From positions 1 through 44,587 of the forward strand of contig JAUSMB010000009.1 in NCBI GenBank assembly GCA_030645365.1: a stretch of 44,587 nt of DNA. Direction: 5' to 3'. Of this stretch, positions 31,476-40,840 are shown one piece after another. Source of the stretch: Rugosibacter sp. (GTDB taxonomy: Bacteria; Pseudomonadota; Gammaproteobacteria; Burkholderiales; Rhodocyclaceae). Numbering within the stretch: the first letter of the stretch is position 1; each line of letters opens with the position of its first letter. Both the position numbers and the translations under genes were made by a program. The notes beneath the pieces are model-generated. The model had not been told where the DNA came from. It saw only the letters and a list, made by a program, of their open reading frames with translations, and did not search any database.

Positions 31476-32768
31476 ATGAGTACAAATCGCACCGCAAATT
31501 TTTCCGTCGATAGCAAGAACGTTGAATTTCCAGTGATGTCTGGGACACATGGCAATAATGTCATCGACATTCGGACTCTGGGGGCTAAAACCGGCTTGTT
31601 TACTTATGATCCCGGCTTTCTTTCCACCGCGAGTTGCCAATCGAAAGTGACTTACATTGATGGTGATAAAGGCGAGCTGCTTTACCGGGGGTATCCGATT
31701 GAGCAATTAGCCGACGAGTGTAATTTTCTTGAGGTGGCATATCTGCTGAAAAATGGCGAATTGCCAAACTTAGAGCAAAAAACAAAATTTGAAGGAACCA
31801 TCAAAAATCACACGATGGTGCATGAGCAGTTAGTCAAGTTTTATCAAGGCTTTCGGCGTGATGCGCATCCGATGGCTGTCATGGTTGGTGTAGTCGGCGC
31901 TTTGTCAGCTTTTTATCATGATGCACATGATTTTTCTGATGCTGAACATCGCAGTATTTCGTTTAACCGGCTAGTCGCCAAGATGCCAACGATCGTTGCC
32001 ATGACTTACAAATACAGTGTCGGTCAGCCATTCATGCACCCGCGCAATGATCTCGATTACACCTCTAATTTCATGCAAATGATGTTCGGCACACCCGCCG
32101 AGGAGTACAAGCCTAACCCGGTGTTAGTGCGCGCACTGGATGTTATTTTCACGCTGCATGCTGATCACGAACAAAACGCCTCTACTTCAACCGTGCGCTT
32201 GGCTGGCTCGTCGGGGGCGAATCCGTTTGCCTGTATTTCTGCCGGAATCGCTTGTCTTTGGGGCCCCGCACACGGGGGCGCCAATGAGGCTTGCCTGCAA
32301 ATGCTGGAAGAAATTGGCGATGTTTCCCGTGTTGGTGAATATATTAAACGTGCCAAAGATAAAACAGATGGATTTAAGTTGATGGGTTTTGGTCATCGCG
32401 TCTATAAGAACTTTGACCCACGTGCCAAGCTGATGAGTAAAGTATGTGCTGATGTTTTGAGCGAATTGGGCCTGGAGAACGATCGTTTGTTCAAGCTGGC
32501 TAAAGAGCTTGAAAGAATTGCGTTGGAAGACGACTATTTCATTGAAAAGAAACTGTATCCGAATGTCGATTTTTACTCAGGTATTGTGCAAAAGGCGTTG
32601 GGTATCCCAACGTCCATGTTCACCTGCATTTTTGCTTTGGCGCGGACCGTTGGCTGGATGACTCAATGGGAAGAGATGATCACTGATCCTGAGTACAAAA
32701 TCGGTCGTCCACGTCAGCTTTACACCGGAGCTGCTCGCCGTGATGTTATTGAGCTCGGCAAGCGTTGA
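31476..32768 (+). CDS. gltA: Citrate synthase (type II, hexameric, NADH-sensitive class)
   Basis: 430 aa. Condenses oxaloacetate and acetyl-CoA. Catalytic triad regions: [16 protein letters not shown] (His), [17 protein letters not shown] (His) and [15 protein letters not shown] (Asp). The N-terminal ~60-residue extension ([20 protein letters not shown]) is typical of type II enzymes. GGGGAA lies before the ATG. Next in the operon after sdhE. Confidence 0.97.
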   Translation: MSTNRTANFSVDSKNVEFPVMSGTHGNNVIDIRTLGAKTGLFTYDPGFLSTASCQSKVTYIDGDKGELLYRGYPIEQLADECNFLEVAYLLKNGELPNLEQKTKFEGTIKNHTMVHEQLVKFYQGFRRDAHPMAVMVGVVGALSAFYHDAHDFSDAEHRSISFNRLVAKMPTIVAMTYKYSVGQPFMHPRNDLDYTSNFMQMMFGTPAEEYKPNPVLVRALDVIFTLHADHEQNASTSTVRLAGSSGANPFACISAGIACLWGPAHGGANEACLQMLEEIGDVSRVGEYIKRAKDKTDGFKLMGFGHRVYKNFDPRAKLMSKVCADVLSELGLENDRLFKLAKELERIALEDDYFIEKKLYPNVDFYSGIVQKALGIPTSMFTCIFALARTVGWMTQWEEMITDPEYKIGRPRQLYTGAARRDVIELGKR

Positions 32769-32842
32769 ACCATTGGATTAAAAAACAGTAATTCAAAGTA
32801 ACCCAATTTTTAAATAGCCCAACGAATGATAAAGGTGATGCC

Positions 32843-35683
32843 ATGATGAAGCAGATGCTGTCTAATTCTTATTTATTTGGCGCTAACACGCCTTATATCG
32901 AAGAGTTGTACGACGCTTACCTTGCTAACCCCGCATCGGTTGATCCTGCATGGCGAGACTACTTCGACAAACTGTCCATTCTGCCGGGTGCTGGCAACTA
33001 TACCGGGCCGGATGTGGCGCATTATCCGGTCATTGCTTCGTTTGCCCAGCGTGCTAAAGAAGGCACATTGCACTCACCAGCGCGCGCAATTGCAACGGAT
33101 GACAAACAGGTAAAGGTGCTGCAATTGATCAATGCCTATCGTTTTCTGGGAAATCGATGGGCGCAAATTGATCCATTAAAACGAAGTGAACGTCCAGTCA
33201 TTGCCGAGTTAGAGCCTTCGCATTATGGTTTTACTGAGGCTGATTTAGGACAAAGCTTTCAAACAGGCTCATTCGCCGCTTTGCCAGACACCGCGACCTT
33301 GCGTGAGATTCTTGAGGCATTACGCGAGACCTACTGTGGCACCATTGGCTCTGAATACATGTATATGGCGGATATCCAGCAAAAACGCTGGATACAGGCC
33401 AAGCTAGAACCGAGCCGTGCAACACCTTCGCATACAGCAGAAGAAAAGAAGCGATTTCTTGAGCGTATAACGGCCGCTGAGACGCTTGAGCGTTATTTAC
33501 ATACCCGCTATGTGGGACAAAAGCGCTTTTCGCTTGAAGGTGGTGAATCGACCATTTTGGCAATGGATGAGTTGATTCGTGTGGGTGGCAGTCACGGTAT
33601 TCAGGAAATTGTGATCGGCATGGCGCATCGTGGTCGCTTGAATGTCCTGGTGAATACTTTAGGCAAGTCGCCAAAAATGCTGTTTGATGAGTTTGAGGGC
33701 AAGAAAGCGTCTGACCTCTCAGCAGGTGATGTTAAATACCACATGGGTTTTTCATCCGATCTTGCTACGCCAGGCGGCCCGGTTCACCTCACGCTTGCTT
33801 TCAATCCTTCCCATCTTGAAATTGTGAATCCCGTGGTTGAAGGTTCGGTGTATGCCCGTCAGCGGCATCGTGGCGATAGAACGGGATCACAAGTATTAGC
33901 GGTGCTGCTTCACGGCGATGCCGCTGTGGCAGGTCAAGGTGTGAATCAGGAAATATTGAACTTTTCTGCCACGCGCGGTTATGGTACGGGGGGCACCGTG
34001 CATATTGTGATCAATAACCAGATTGGGTTTACCACATCCGATATCCGTGACTATCGTTCCTCGCTGTACTGCACCGATATTTTCAAAATGATCGAGGCGC
34101 CCATTTTTCATGTCAACGGAGACGACCCAGAGGCTGTTGCCTTCGTCACCAAACTGGCCATGGAATATCGGCAAGAGTTCAAGCGCGATGTCGTGATTGA
34201 TCTGGTGTGTTTTCGCAAGCTTGGCCACAATGAGCAAGATGAGCCTATGGTCACGCAACCGCTGATGTACAAAAAAATCACCCAGCACCCAGGGACGCGC
34301 CAGTTATATGCAGACAAACTGGTAGCGCAAGGTATCTGCGCAGCTGGCGAGCCTGAGCAAGTCATTGCGGATTACCGTGCAGCCCTTGACCGGGGTGAGT
34401 TGCTTTACAACCCGGTGTTGGAAAATTACGCACACAAGTTTTTAATTGACTGGACGCCATTCATCGGTCAGCCCTATACCGATAAATGCAATACCACGGT
34501 GCCGTTAGCTGACTTGAAGAATCTGGCCAAACAAATTTCGACCATCCCTGATAACTTCACGCTCCATTCACGCGTGCAAAAAATTATTGATGATCGCCGT
34601 TCGATGAGTGAAGGCAAGCTCCCGCTGGATTGGGGGATGGCTGAAAACCTGGCTTACGCTACGCTACTGGTACAAGGTTTTGGTGTACGCGTGTCTGGTG
34701 AAGATACCGGACGTGGTACTTTTTTCCACCGGCATGCCGTTTTGCACGACCAGAATCGTGAAAAATGGGACGATGGTAACTATGTGCCATTGCAAAATCT
34801 GGGCAATAAACAAGCGCCGTTTGTGGTGATTGATTCGGTGCTATCAGAAGAGGGTGTTATGGCGTTTGATTACGGTTACTCAACCGCAGCGCCTAATGAG
34901 CTGGTTGTCTGGGAAGGTCAATTTGGTGACTTTGCCAATGGCGCGCAGGTCGTCATTGATCAGTTCATCTCCTCTGGCGAGGCCAAATGGGGGCGTTTGT
35001 CCGGGCTTACCCTGATGTTGCCTCACGGCTATGAAGGGCAAGGTCCGGAACACTCTTCTGCGAGGATCGAGCGATTCATGAGTTTGTCAGCAGAAAATAA
35101 CTGGCAGGTATGCATCCCTACTACGCCCGCACAGATTTTCCATTTACTTCGCCGACAGATGTTACGCAAACTGCGGAAACCATTAATCATCATCACACCC
35201 AAATCGCTGCTGCGGCATAAGGATGCTGTGTCATCACTGAGTGAGCTTTCCAAAGGAAAATTCCAGACAGTGATTGGCGAAACCGATGAGCTGGACGCTA
35301 AAAAAGTGACGCGTGTTGTCATGTGTTCTGGCAAGATTTATTATGAATTGGTGGCGCATCGTCGCGAACAGAAAATCACGAACACCGCGATTATTCGGCT
35401 GGAACAGCCCTATCCATTTCCGGAAGCCGAGCTTGATGCCGAGTTGGCGAAGTGGCCAAAAGCCAAAGAGGTGGTGTGGTGCCAGGAAGAGCCGCGCAAC
35501 CAAGGCTGCTGGTACTGGCTGGCTTCGCGCCAGCATCTGGTAAATGCCATAGACCAGGCGGCCTTGTTTTTAGTGAGCCGTCCGGCCTCGGCGTCACCTG
35601 CGGCTGGCTACTACTCCAAGCATAACGCACAACAAAAAGCAGTTATTGAGGGCGCATTCGGCGTGCTCAAGGCACCGCAATAA
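32843..35683 (+). CDS. sucA: 2-oxoglutarate dehydrogenase E1 component
   Basis: 946 aa, thiamine-diphosphate enzyme that decarboxylates 2-oxoglutarate and loads succinyl groups onto SucB. The N-terminal peptide SNSYLFGANTPYIEELYDAY is the E2-binding region; GMAHRGRLNVLVNTLGKSPK, HGDAAVAGQGVNQEILNFS and HIVINNQIGFTTS carry TPP and active-site residues; EGQFGDFANGAQVVIDQF and the terminal LEQPYPFPEAELDAELAKWP are also typical. A shorter start at ATG 32846 (second Met) is possible. Full length, no anomaly. Confidence 0.97.
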   Translation: MMKQMLSNSYLFGANTPYIEELYDAYLANPASVDPAWRDYFDKLSILPGAGNYTGPDVAHYPVIASFAQRAKEGTLHSPARAIATDDKQVKVLQLINAYRFLGNRWAQIDPLKRSERPVIAELEPSHYGFTEADLGQSFQTGSFAALPDTATLREILEALRETYCGTIGSEYMYMADIQQKRWIQAKLEPSRATPSHTAEEKKRFLERITAAETLERYLHTRYVGQKRFSLEGGESTILAMDELIRVGGSHGIQEIVIGMAHRGRLNVLVNTLGKSPKMLFDEFEGKKASDLSAGDVKYHMGFSSDLATPGGPVHLTLAFNPSHLEIVNPVVEGSVYARQRHRGDRTGSQVLAVLLHGDAAVAGQGVNQEILNFSATRGYGTGGTVHIVINNQIGFTTSDIRDYRSSLYCTDIFKMIEAPIFHVNGDDPEAVAFVTKLAMEYRQEFKRDVVIDLVCFRKLGHNEQDEPMVTQPLMYKKITQHPGTRQLYADKLVAQGICAAGEPEQVIADYRAALDRGELLYNPVLENYAHKFLIDWTPFIGQPYTDKCNTTVPLADLKNLAKQISTIPDNFTLHSRVQKIIDDRRSMSEGKLPLDWGMAENLAYATLLVQGFGVRVSGEDTGRGTFFHRHAVLHDQNREKWDDGNYVPLQNLGNKQAPFVVIDSVLSEEGVMAFDYGYSTAAPNELVVWEGQFGDFANGAQVVIDQFISSGEAKWGRLSGLTLMLPHGYEGQGPEHSSARIERFMSLSAENNWQVCIPTTPAQIFHLLRRQMLRKLRKPLIIITPKSLLRHKDAVSSLSELSKGKFQTVIGETDELDAKKVTRVVMCSGKIYYELVAHRREQKITNTAIIRLEQPYPFPEAELDAELAKWPKAKEVVWCQEEPRNQGCWYWLASRQHLVNAIDQAALFLVSRPASASPAAGYYSKHNAQQKAVIEGAFGVLKAPQ

Positions 35684-35714
35684 TTCGTAATTCATTGGAA
35701 CGAGTGAGGAATAT

Positions 35715-36956
35715 ATGCTGATCGAAGTTAAAGTCCCGCAGTTGTCTGAATCAGTCGCTGAGGCGACACTTTCTGTATGGCATGTCAAAGAAGGCGATGC
35801 GGTTGGCCGCGATCAAAATCTGATCGATATAGAAACCGATAAAGTCGTGCTGGAGTTGCCGGCCCCTGCAGCCGGCGTCATTGTTAAAATAATCAAAACC
35901 AATGGCGCTACGGTTGTTGCTGGCGAGGTGATTGCTCATCTCGATACGGAGGCTACAGCGAGTACATCGGCTGTTAAAGCAACTCCGGAAATACCCGTTG
36001 TTGCACAAGCCAGCGCTGCTCCGGTAGCCATGCCTGCTGCACGCAAGATCATGGAAGAAAAAGGGTTGGCAGCAGCTGAGGTCCAGGGTAGTGGGCGCGG
36101 CGGCCGCATTCTTAAAGAAGATGTCTCTGGTGCGCCCAAAGCCGCAGTAACCGTGGCTACCGCAGGTGTTGCTGCCGTCCCGCCAGCGCCGACTTTTTCG
36201 GTACAATCTTCCCTGCCTCAGCCCACCGCAGTTAATACGGATGCGATTACTGCGAATCGCTCTGAGCAACGTGTGCCGATGTCGCGCTTACGTGTTCGGG
36301 TGGCTGAGCGACTGCTTCAGTCGCAAGCCACGAATGCTATTTTGACGACCTTTAATGAAGTCAACATGGCGCCTGTGATCGAGCTGCGCAAAAAGTATCA
36401 TGAGGTATTTGAAAAAGAACATGGCGTCAAATTGGGCTTCATGTCGTTTTTCGTTAAGGCGGCTGTCGCTGCACTGAAAAAATACCCTGTGATTAATGCC
36501 TCAGTCGATGGCAATGACATTGTCTATCACGGCTATTTTGACATCGGTATTGCTGTCGGTTCACCTCGCGGTTTGGTTGTGCCAATTTTGCGCGATGCCG
36601 ATCAAATGAGCTTGGCGCAAATTGAAAAGAAAATTGCTGAATTTGGCCAGAAAGCCAAAGAGGGCAAACTTTCACTCGAAGAGTTGACGGGTGGCACATT
36701 TACCATTTCCAATGGCGGCACTTTCGGGTCGATGCTTTCCACGCCCATCATCAATCCGCCGCAATCCGCCATTCTGGGGATTCATGCGACCAAAGATCGT
36801 GCAGTGGTTGAAAATGGTCAGGTTGTTGTTCGCCCGATGAATTATTTTGCCATGTCGTACGACCACCGCATCATTGATGGCCGTGAGGCCGTGCTCGGTT
36901 TGGTGACCATCAAGGAAGCACTGGAAGACCCTGCGCGTCTCTTGCTCGATATATAA
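35715..36956 (+). CDS. sucB: Dihydrolipoyl succinyltransferase (E2 of 2-oxoglutarate dehydrogenase)
   Basis: 413 aa with three domains: a lipoyl domain (residues 1-80; lipoyl Lys in [14 protein letters not shown]), an E3-binding domain (about 110-145; [20 protein letters not shown] then GGRILKEDV) and a catalytic domain (about 185-413; active site [17 protein letters not shown]). An Ala/Pro/Val-rich flexible linker (about 146-185) separates the last two. Part of that linker, AVPPAPTFS, is encoded by an antisense copy of the dispersed 27-bp sequence (36171-36197). Transfers the succinyl group to CoA. Confidence 0.96.
   Translation: MLIEVKVPQLSESVAEATLSVWHVKEGDAVGRDQNLIDIETDKVVLELPAPAAGVIVKIIKTNGATVVAGEVIAHLDTEATASTSAVKATPEIPVVAQASAAPVAMPAARKIMEEKGLAAAEVQGSGRGGRILKEDVSGAPKAAVTVATAGVAAVPPAPTFSVQSSLPQPTAVNTDAITANRSEQRVPMSRLRVRVAERLLQSQATNAILTTFNEVNMAPVIELRKKYHEVFEKEHGVKLGFMSFFVKAAVAALKKYPVINASVDGNDIVYHGYFDIGIAVGSPRGLVVPILRDADQMSLAQIEKKIAEFGQKAKEGKLSLEELTGGTFTISNGGTFGSMLSTPIINPPQSAILGIHATKDRAVVENGQVVVRPMNYFAMSYDHRIIDGREAVLGLVTIKEALEDPARLLLDI
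36171..36197 (-). repeat. Dispersed 27-bp sequence, copy 7 (antisense inside sucB linker)
   Basis: The minus strand reads AAAAGTCGGCGCTGG then CGGGACGGCAGC. It is opposite in orientation to the gene and falls in the flexible linker between the E3-binding and catalytic domains, where sequence is unconstrained. Confidence 0.68.
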
Positions 36957-37019
36957 CGTTTAGCGCGAGTTGGCATTAAGGATTAGCGTTGAAACTTACT
37001 GATTTTGAAAGGTTGTCTC

Positions 37020-38444
37020 ATGTTCAAACAATTTGATGTTGTCGTTATTGGGGGTGGGCCGGGTGGCTATGTGGCTGCTATTCGTGCCGCCCAGTTAGGG
37101 TTGTCTACGGCATGCATTGAATCCGAATCCTATGCCGACCCGAAAGGGGCTGTTAGGCTGGGTGGAACGTGCCTGAATGTGGGCTGCATTCCTTCCAAAG
37201 CACTATTGCAATCATCTGAATTGTTCGAGCAAGCAACCCATTCTTTCATCATGCATGGCATCTCTGCGAGCGATGTGAAAATGGATGTGGCCACCATGGT
37301 CAAGCGCAAAGATAATATTGTTGATCAGCTCACGAGTGGCATTAAGAGTTTGTTCAAGAAAAACAAAGTCACCTTGCTAGCGGGTCACGGAAAATTTGTC
37401 GGCCGCGAAAATGACCGCTGGCAAATCGATGTCAGCGGCGAAACAGTTGAAGCAACGCATGTCATTGTGGCAACTGGATCCCAGGCGCGCCACTTGCCAA
37501 ATATTCCCGTGGATAACAAAATTGTTTGCGACAATGTGGGGGCGCTGTCTTTTGAGACTGCGCCCAAACGACTAGGCGTTATCGGGGCAGGCGTCATTGG
37601 CTTGGAGTTGGGTTCTGTTTGGAAAAGGCTTGGTTCTGAAGTCACCATTCTTGAAGCGATGCCGGATTTTCTGGTATCAGCCGATACGGCAGTTGCAAAA
37701 GAAGCATGGAAAACATTCACGCAAAAGCAGGGCTTGGCGATTCACTTGGGTGCGAAAATCACGAAAGTGGATGTCACCAAAAAAGGCGTCACTGTGGCTT
37801 ATGAGCTAGGTGATGAGTCAAAAGTACTGGAATGTGATCGACTCATTGTGTCTGTGGGGCGTATTCCGACCACTCACAGTATCGGTGCTGAAACTGTTGG
37901 TTTGGTGATGACAGAGCGTGGTTTTATTGCGGTTGATGCGCAGTGCCGCACTAACTTACCCAACGTTTGGGCGGTAGGGGATGTCGTGCCAGGCCCCATG
38001 CTTGCCCATAAAAGCATGGAAGAGGGTGTGATGGTTGCTGAATGTATCGCTGGGCAAAAAGGTCATGTCAATTATGACGCTATCCCGTGGGTGATTTATA
38101 CCCATCCTGAAATCGCCTGGGTTGGTAAAACAGAACAACAATTGAAAAATGAAGGCACTGAATACCGTGTCGGACAGATTCCTTTTGCTGCTAATGGTCG
38201 CGCATTAGGGCAGGGGGATACCACCGGTTTTGTCAAAATGCTGGCATGCGCTAAAACGGATCGTATTCTCGGCGTGCATGTTATCGGTAACAATGCATCA
38301 GAATTGATTGCAGAGGCCGTCGTGGCGATGGAGTTCAACGCATCGTCGGAAGATATTGCCCGCATTTGCCACGCACATCCCACCTTATCCGAAGCAATGC
38401 ATGAGTCTGCATTGGCGGTTGATAAACGCGCACTGCATTTTTAG
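37020..38444 (+). CDS. lpdA: Dihydrolipoyl dehydrogenase (E3)
   Basis: 474 aa from ATG 37020 (GAAAGG upstream); the in-frame start 37005 is less likely because the family begins right at [20 protein letters not shown]. Redox disulfide in [22 protein letters not shown]-binding [23 protein letters not shown]-binding [16 protein letters not shown], and the catalytic His-Glu pair in [13 protein letters not shown]. Reoxidises the lipoyl groups of SucB with NAD+. Completes the OGDH complex encoded by the three consecutive genes. Confidence 0.97.
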   Translation: MFKQFDVVVIGGGPGGYVAAIRAAQLGLSTACIESESYADPKGAVRLGGTCLNVGCIPSKALLQSSELFEQATHSFIMHGISASDVKMDVATMVKRKDNIVDQLTSGIKSLFKKNKVTLLAGHGKFVGRENDRWQIDVSGETVEATHVIVATGSQARHLPNIPVDNKIVCDNVGALSFETAPKRLGVIGAGVIGLELGSVWKRLGSEVTILEAMPDFLVSADTAVAKEAWKTFTQKQGLAIHLGAKITKVDVTKKGVTVAYELGDESKVLECDRLIVSVGRIPTTHSIGAETVGLVMTERGFIAVDAQCRTNLPNVWAVGDVVPGPMLAHKSMEEGVMVAECIAGQKGHVNYDAIPWVIYTHPEIAWVGKTEQQLKNEGTEYRVGQIPFAANGRALGQGDTTGFVKMLACAKTDRILGVHVIGNNASELIAEAVVAMEFNASSEDIARICHAHPTLSEAMHESALAVDKRALHF

Positions 38445-38581
38445 TCTTTGCCATCGCAGCACTTTGTTCTGGGGTTTTTCTGCGGCTGGGCAGCGCTTTA
38501 TTTTGATAGCAAGGCATGGGTTCGCCAGCGGCCAAGGCGCTTTTTATCGGTGCTGTAATCGATGTTGTAATAACTCACCCC

Positions 38582-39727
38582 ATGCCCTATCGAACTCTTA
38601 ATGTTGCTAAAGACGGCGTGCGCCGAGCGTTCAGTGCAACGCTTGCCGAGCGTAATATTGTTGCCGATACTGAACAACTCATTGCCGTGGAACGGCTGCA
38701 AGTGTTCTATGACGAATTGCTTGCCCTGAAAGCTGCGCGGCGTAATCGGTTGCGCAAGTTCTTCATTCACCCTGAGCTACCCCGTGGGGTTTGGCTTTGG
38801 GGCGGAGTCGGCCGTGGTAAAAGTTTTCTCATGGATTGTTTTTTTGATGCCGTCCCTTATCAGAGAAAACGGCGTGTGCATTTTCACGCCTTCATGCGCG
38901 AGGTGCATCAAGCACTCAAAGCGTACCACTTTGAAACAGATCCTCTGGCCAGAGTAGCCGCCGACATTGCACGAGATACTCGGTTGATGTGTTTTGATGA
39001 ATTTCATGTGTCAGATATTGCCGATGCCATGATTCTTGGCCGCTTGATGAAAGCCTTGTTTGATGGTGGCGTTATTTTTTGCATTACTTCCAATTACCCA
39101 CCCGATGGCCTTTATCCGAATGGGTTGCAAAGACAGAATTTTTTACCAACGATACAGCTATTGAACCAGACGCTGGATGTGTTGAAAATTGATGCCGGCA
39201 TAGATTACCGTCTGCGTACCTTAGAGCAAGCAGATATATTTTTAGTCGAGGATTTCGTATTTGCCACTAAAGCTTTACAGCAGATGTTCCGCCAGCTGGC
39301 GGGTGGTGAAGGATCCACGCAGGCCATCAACCTGGTGAATCGCGATTTACCTGTGGTGCGACGTGCCCAAGGCATCATCTGGTTTGATTTTGCGACACTC
39401 TGTGCAGGCCCGCGTTCGCAAAATGATTACCTGGCGTTAGCTGAGGAATATCACACGGTGATGTTATCTAACGTACCAAAAATGACCCTTGATGATTCAA
39501 GTGCCGCGCGACGGTTTACCTGGCTGGTTGACGTGCTTTACGATCACCGGGTGAAGTTGATTATCAGTGCAGCATGCCCTGCCGAAGCGCTGTACGTGCA
39601 AGGCCCACAAGCGATTGAATTTGCCCGCACGGTTAGTCGTTTGATTGAAATGCGCTCACACGAGTATTTGGCTAGTGCCCATAAATCAGCCGTCGCATTA
39701 ACTCCGGATGAAAAAAGAACGACGTAA
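38582..39727 (+). CDS. zapE: Cell division protein ZapE / AFG1-like ATPase
   Basis: 381 aa from ATG 38582 (MPYRTLNVAKDG); the frame is open to ATG 38516 but the shorter start better fits the family. Walker A GVGRGKSFLMD, the AFG1 block RVHFHAFMREVHQAL, Walker B RLMCFDEFHVSDIADAM, and the TSNYPPDGLYPNGLQRQNFL sensor region. ZapE is a Z-ring-associated ATPase; its location at the end of the TCA operon, after lpd, is common in betaproteobacteria. No ribosome site is clear before either start. Confidence 0.9.
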   Translation: MPYRTLNVAKDGVRRAFSATLAERNIVADTEQLIAVERLQVFYDELLALKAARRNRLRKFFIHPELPRGVWLWGGVGRGKSFLMDCFFDAVPYQRKRRVHFHAFMREVHQALKAYHFETDPLARVAADIARDTRLMCFDEFHVSDIADAMILGRLMKALFDGGVIFCITSNYPPDGLYPNGLQRQNFLPTIQLLNQTLDVLKIDAGIDYRLRTLEQADIFLVEDFVFATKALQQMFRQLAGGEGSTQAINLVNRDLPVVRRAQGIIWFDFATLCAGPRSQNDYLALAEEYHTVMLSNVPKMTLDDSSAARRFTWLVDVLYDHRVKLIISAACPAEALYVQGPQAIEFARTVSRLIEMRSHEYLASAHKSAVALTPDEKRTT

Positions 39728-39796
39728 AAATAGTGCTTGATTTACTTGGCGAATGCTCGGTTAGAATAAGTCATCCTTACCCGGAGGGCAAACCGA

Positions 39797-40291
39797 ATGC
39801 TGCATGCTGGAGAAGCCGCGCCTGATTTCTTGTTGCCCGATGCGGACATGGCGTGGGTCGATTCTCGCTCGGTATATGGTCAGTACCATGCCGTGTTGTT
39901 TTTCTATCCTCGTGACAACACGCCTAACTGCATTATTGAAGCCGCTGATTTTTCAGATCACGAAAATGAGTTTGCCAGGCTGGGTTGTAAAATATTCGGC
40001 GTTTCACGAGATGATTGTTATTCACACGCAAATTTTCGTGATCTGCATGGCCTGTCTGTGCCTCTGCTTTCGGATGAAAAAGGCGAAGTATGTAGACAAT
40101 TTGGTGTTAGCCAATACCGTGAGCATGACGGCCACAAAAAACTTTGTATCATTCGCTCTACGTTTATTATCGACAAAAATGGCATTGTTCAGCATGCACT
40201 TTACGATGTGCAGCCCAAAGGGCACGCCGCTATGGTTTATCAACTTGTTCAACGTTTAAATGGCAAAGGAAAGCATCATGCAAATCGCTAG
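39797..40291 (+). CDS. bcp: Bcp/PrxQ-type peroxiredoxin
   Basis: 164 aa from ATG 39797 with CGGAGGG 9 bp upstream. Thioredoxin fold: APDFLLPDAD, FFYPRDNTPNCIIEAADF with the peroxidatic Cys45 and the conserved Thr and Pro. The second Cys found five residues later in classical Bcp is absent (Ala50). Other Cys occur in ARLGCKIFGVS, GEVCRQFGV and KKLCIIRST, so it may be a 1-Cys or atypical 2-Cys enzyme. Reduces H2O2 and organic hydroperoxides. Its end overlaps the slyD start by 14 bp. Confidence 0.88.
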   Translation: MLHAGEAAPDFLLPDADMAWVDSRSVYGQYHAVLFFYPRDNTPNCIIEAADFSDHENEFARLGCKIFGVSRDDCYSHANFRDLHGLSVPLLSDEKGEVCRQFGVSQYREHDGHKKLCIIRSTFIIDKNGIVQHALYDVQPKGHAAMVYQLVQRLNGKGKHHANR

Positions 40292-40748
40292 AAACAGCGT
40301 CGTCACTCTTAAATATACGGTTAAAGATCCGGATGGCAATCTGATTGATGCGGGTAATGCGCCACTCGTCTATTTACATGGTGGTTATGGTGGTATTTTT
40401 GATCGCATTGAGGAAGAAATTCAAGGCAAAGTCGCTGGTGACAGCATTGAAGTCAAGCTGCAACCTGAAGACGCTTTTGGCGAATATGACGCTGAATTGA
40501 TCATTATCGAGCCGCGTAACCTGTTTCCGGAAAACATCGAAATGGGTACCCAGTTTGAACGTGGTGACGAAGATGAACGGTTATATACAATTACCGATAT
40601 TACGGAAGATAAAGTTGTTGTCGATGGGAATCATCCGCTGGCCGGCATCGCGTTGATTTTTTCTTGCACGGTGACGGAGGTTCGTGCTGCAACAGCGGAA
40701 GAAATCACCCATGGCCACGTTCACGGGGCGCACGGTCACCACCATTAA
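40278..40748 (+). CDS. slyD: FKBP-type peptidyl-prolyl isomerase SlyD
   Basis: 156 aa from ATG 40278 (AAAGGA 7 bp upstream). FKBP domain with the IF (insert-in-flap) chaperone domain: NSVVTLKYTVKDPDGNLIDA, LVYLHGGYGGIFDRIEEEIQ, GDSIEVKLQPEDAFGEYD, and the C-terminal block HPLAGIALIFSCTVTEVRAA. It ends with a His-rich tail (HGHVHGAHGHHH) that binds Ni or Zn as in E. coli SlyD, which supplies nickel to hydrogenase. Overlaps the peroxiredoxin gene and is probably co-expressed with it. Confidence 0.94.
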   Translation: MQIARNSVVTLKYTVKDPDGNLIDAGNAPLVYLHGGYGGIFDRIEEEIQGKVAGDSIEVKLQPEDAFGEYDAELIIIEPRNLFPENIEMGTQFERGDEDERLYTITDITEDKVVVDGNHPLAGIALIFSCTVTEVRAATAEEITHGHVHGAHGHHH

Positions 40749-40765
40749 TCCCCGAATACGATGCA

Positions 40766-40798
40766 GGGCATATTTCCTAAACGGAGATATGCCCGTTT
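40766..40798 (+). terminator. Rho-independent terminator after slyD
   Basis: GGGCATATTTCC pairs with GGAGATATGCCC (one G-T pair) over a TAAAC loop, followed by GTTTTA. Located 17 bp after the slyD stop, between convergent genes, and may serve both strands. Confidence 0.8.
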
Positions 40799-40840
40799 TA
40801 GAGCCGTGATAGCCGTGATGGCCGAACTGAACTGGTCTGG

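Noticed and set aside
37878..37900. Possible degenerate copy of the dispersed sequence in lpdA (SIGAET)
   Set aside because: Only about ten positions match and the GTCGGCGCTGG core is broken; cannot be told from chance.
40425..40445. Resemblance to the dispersed sequence in slyD (KVAGDS)
   Set aside because: The GCG triplet in the core is missing and the residues are typical of SlyD.
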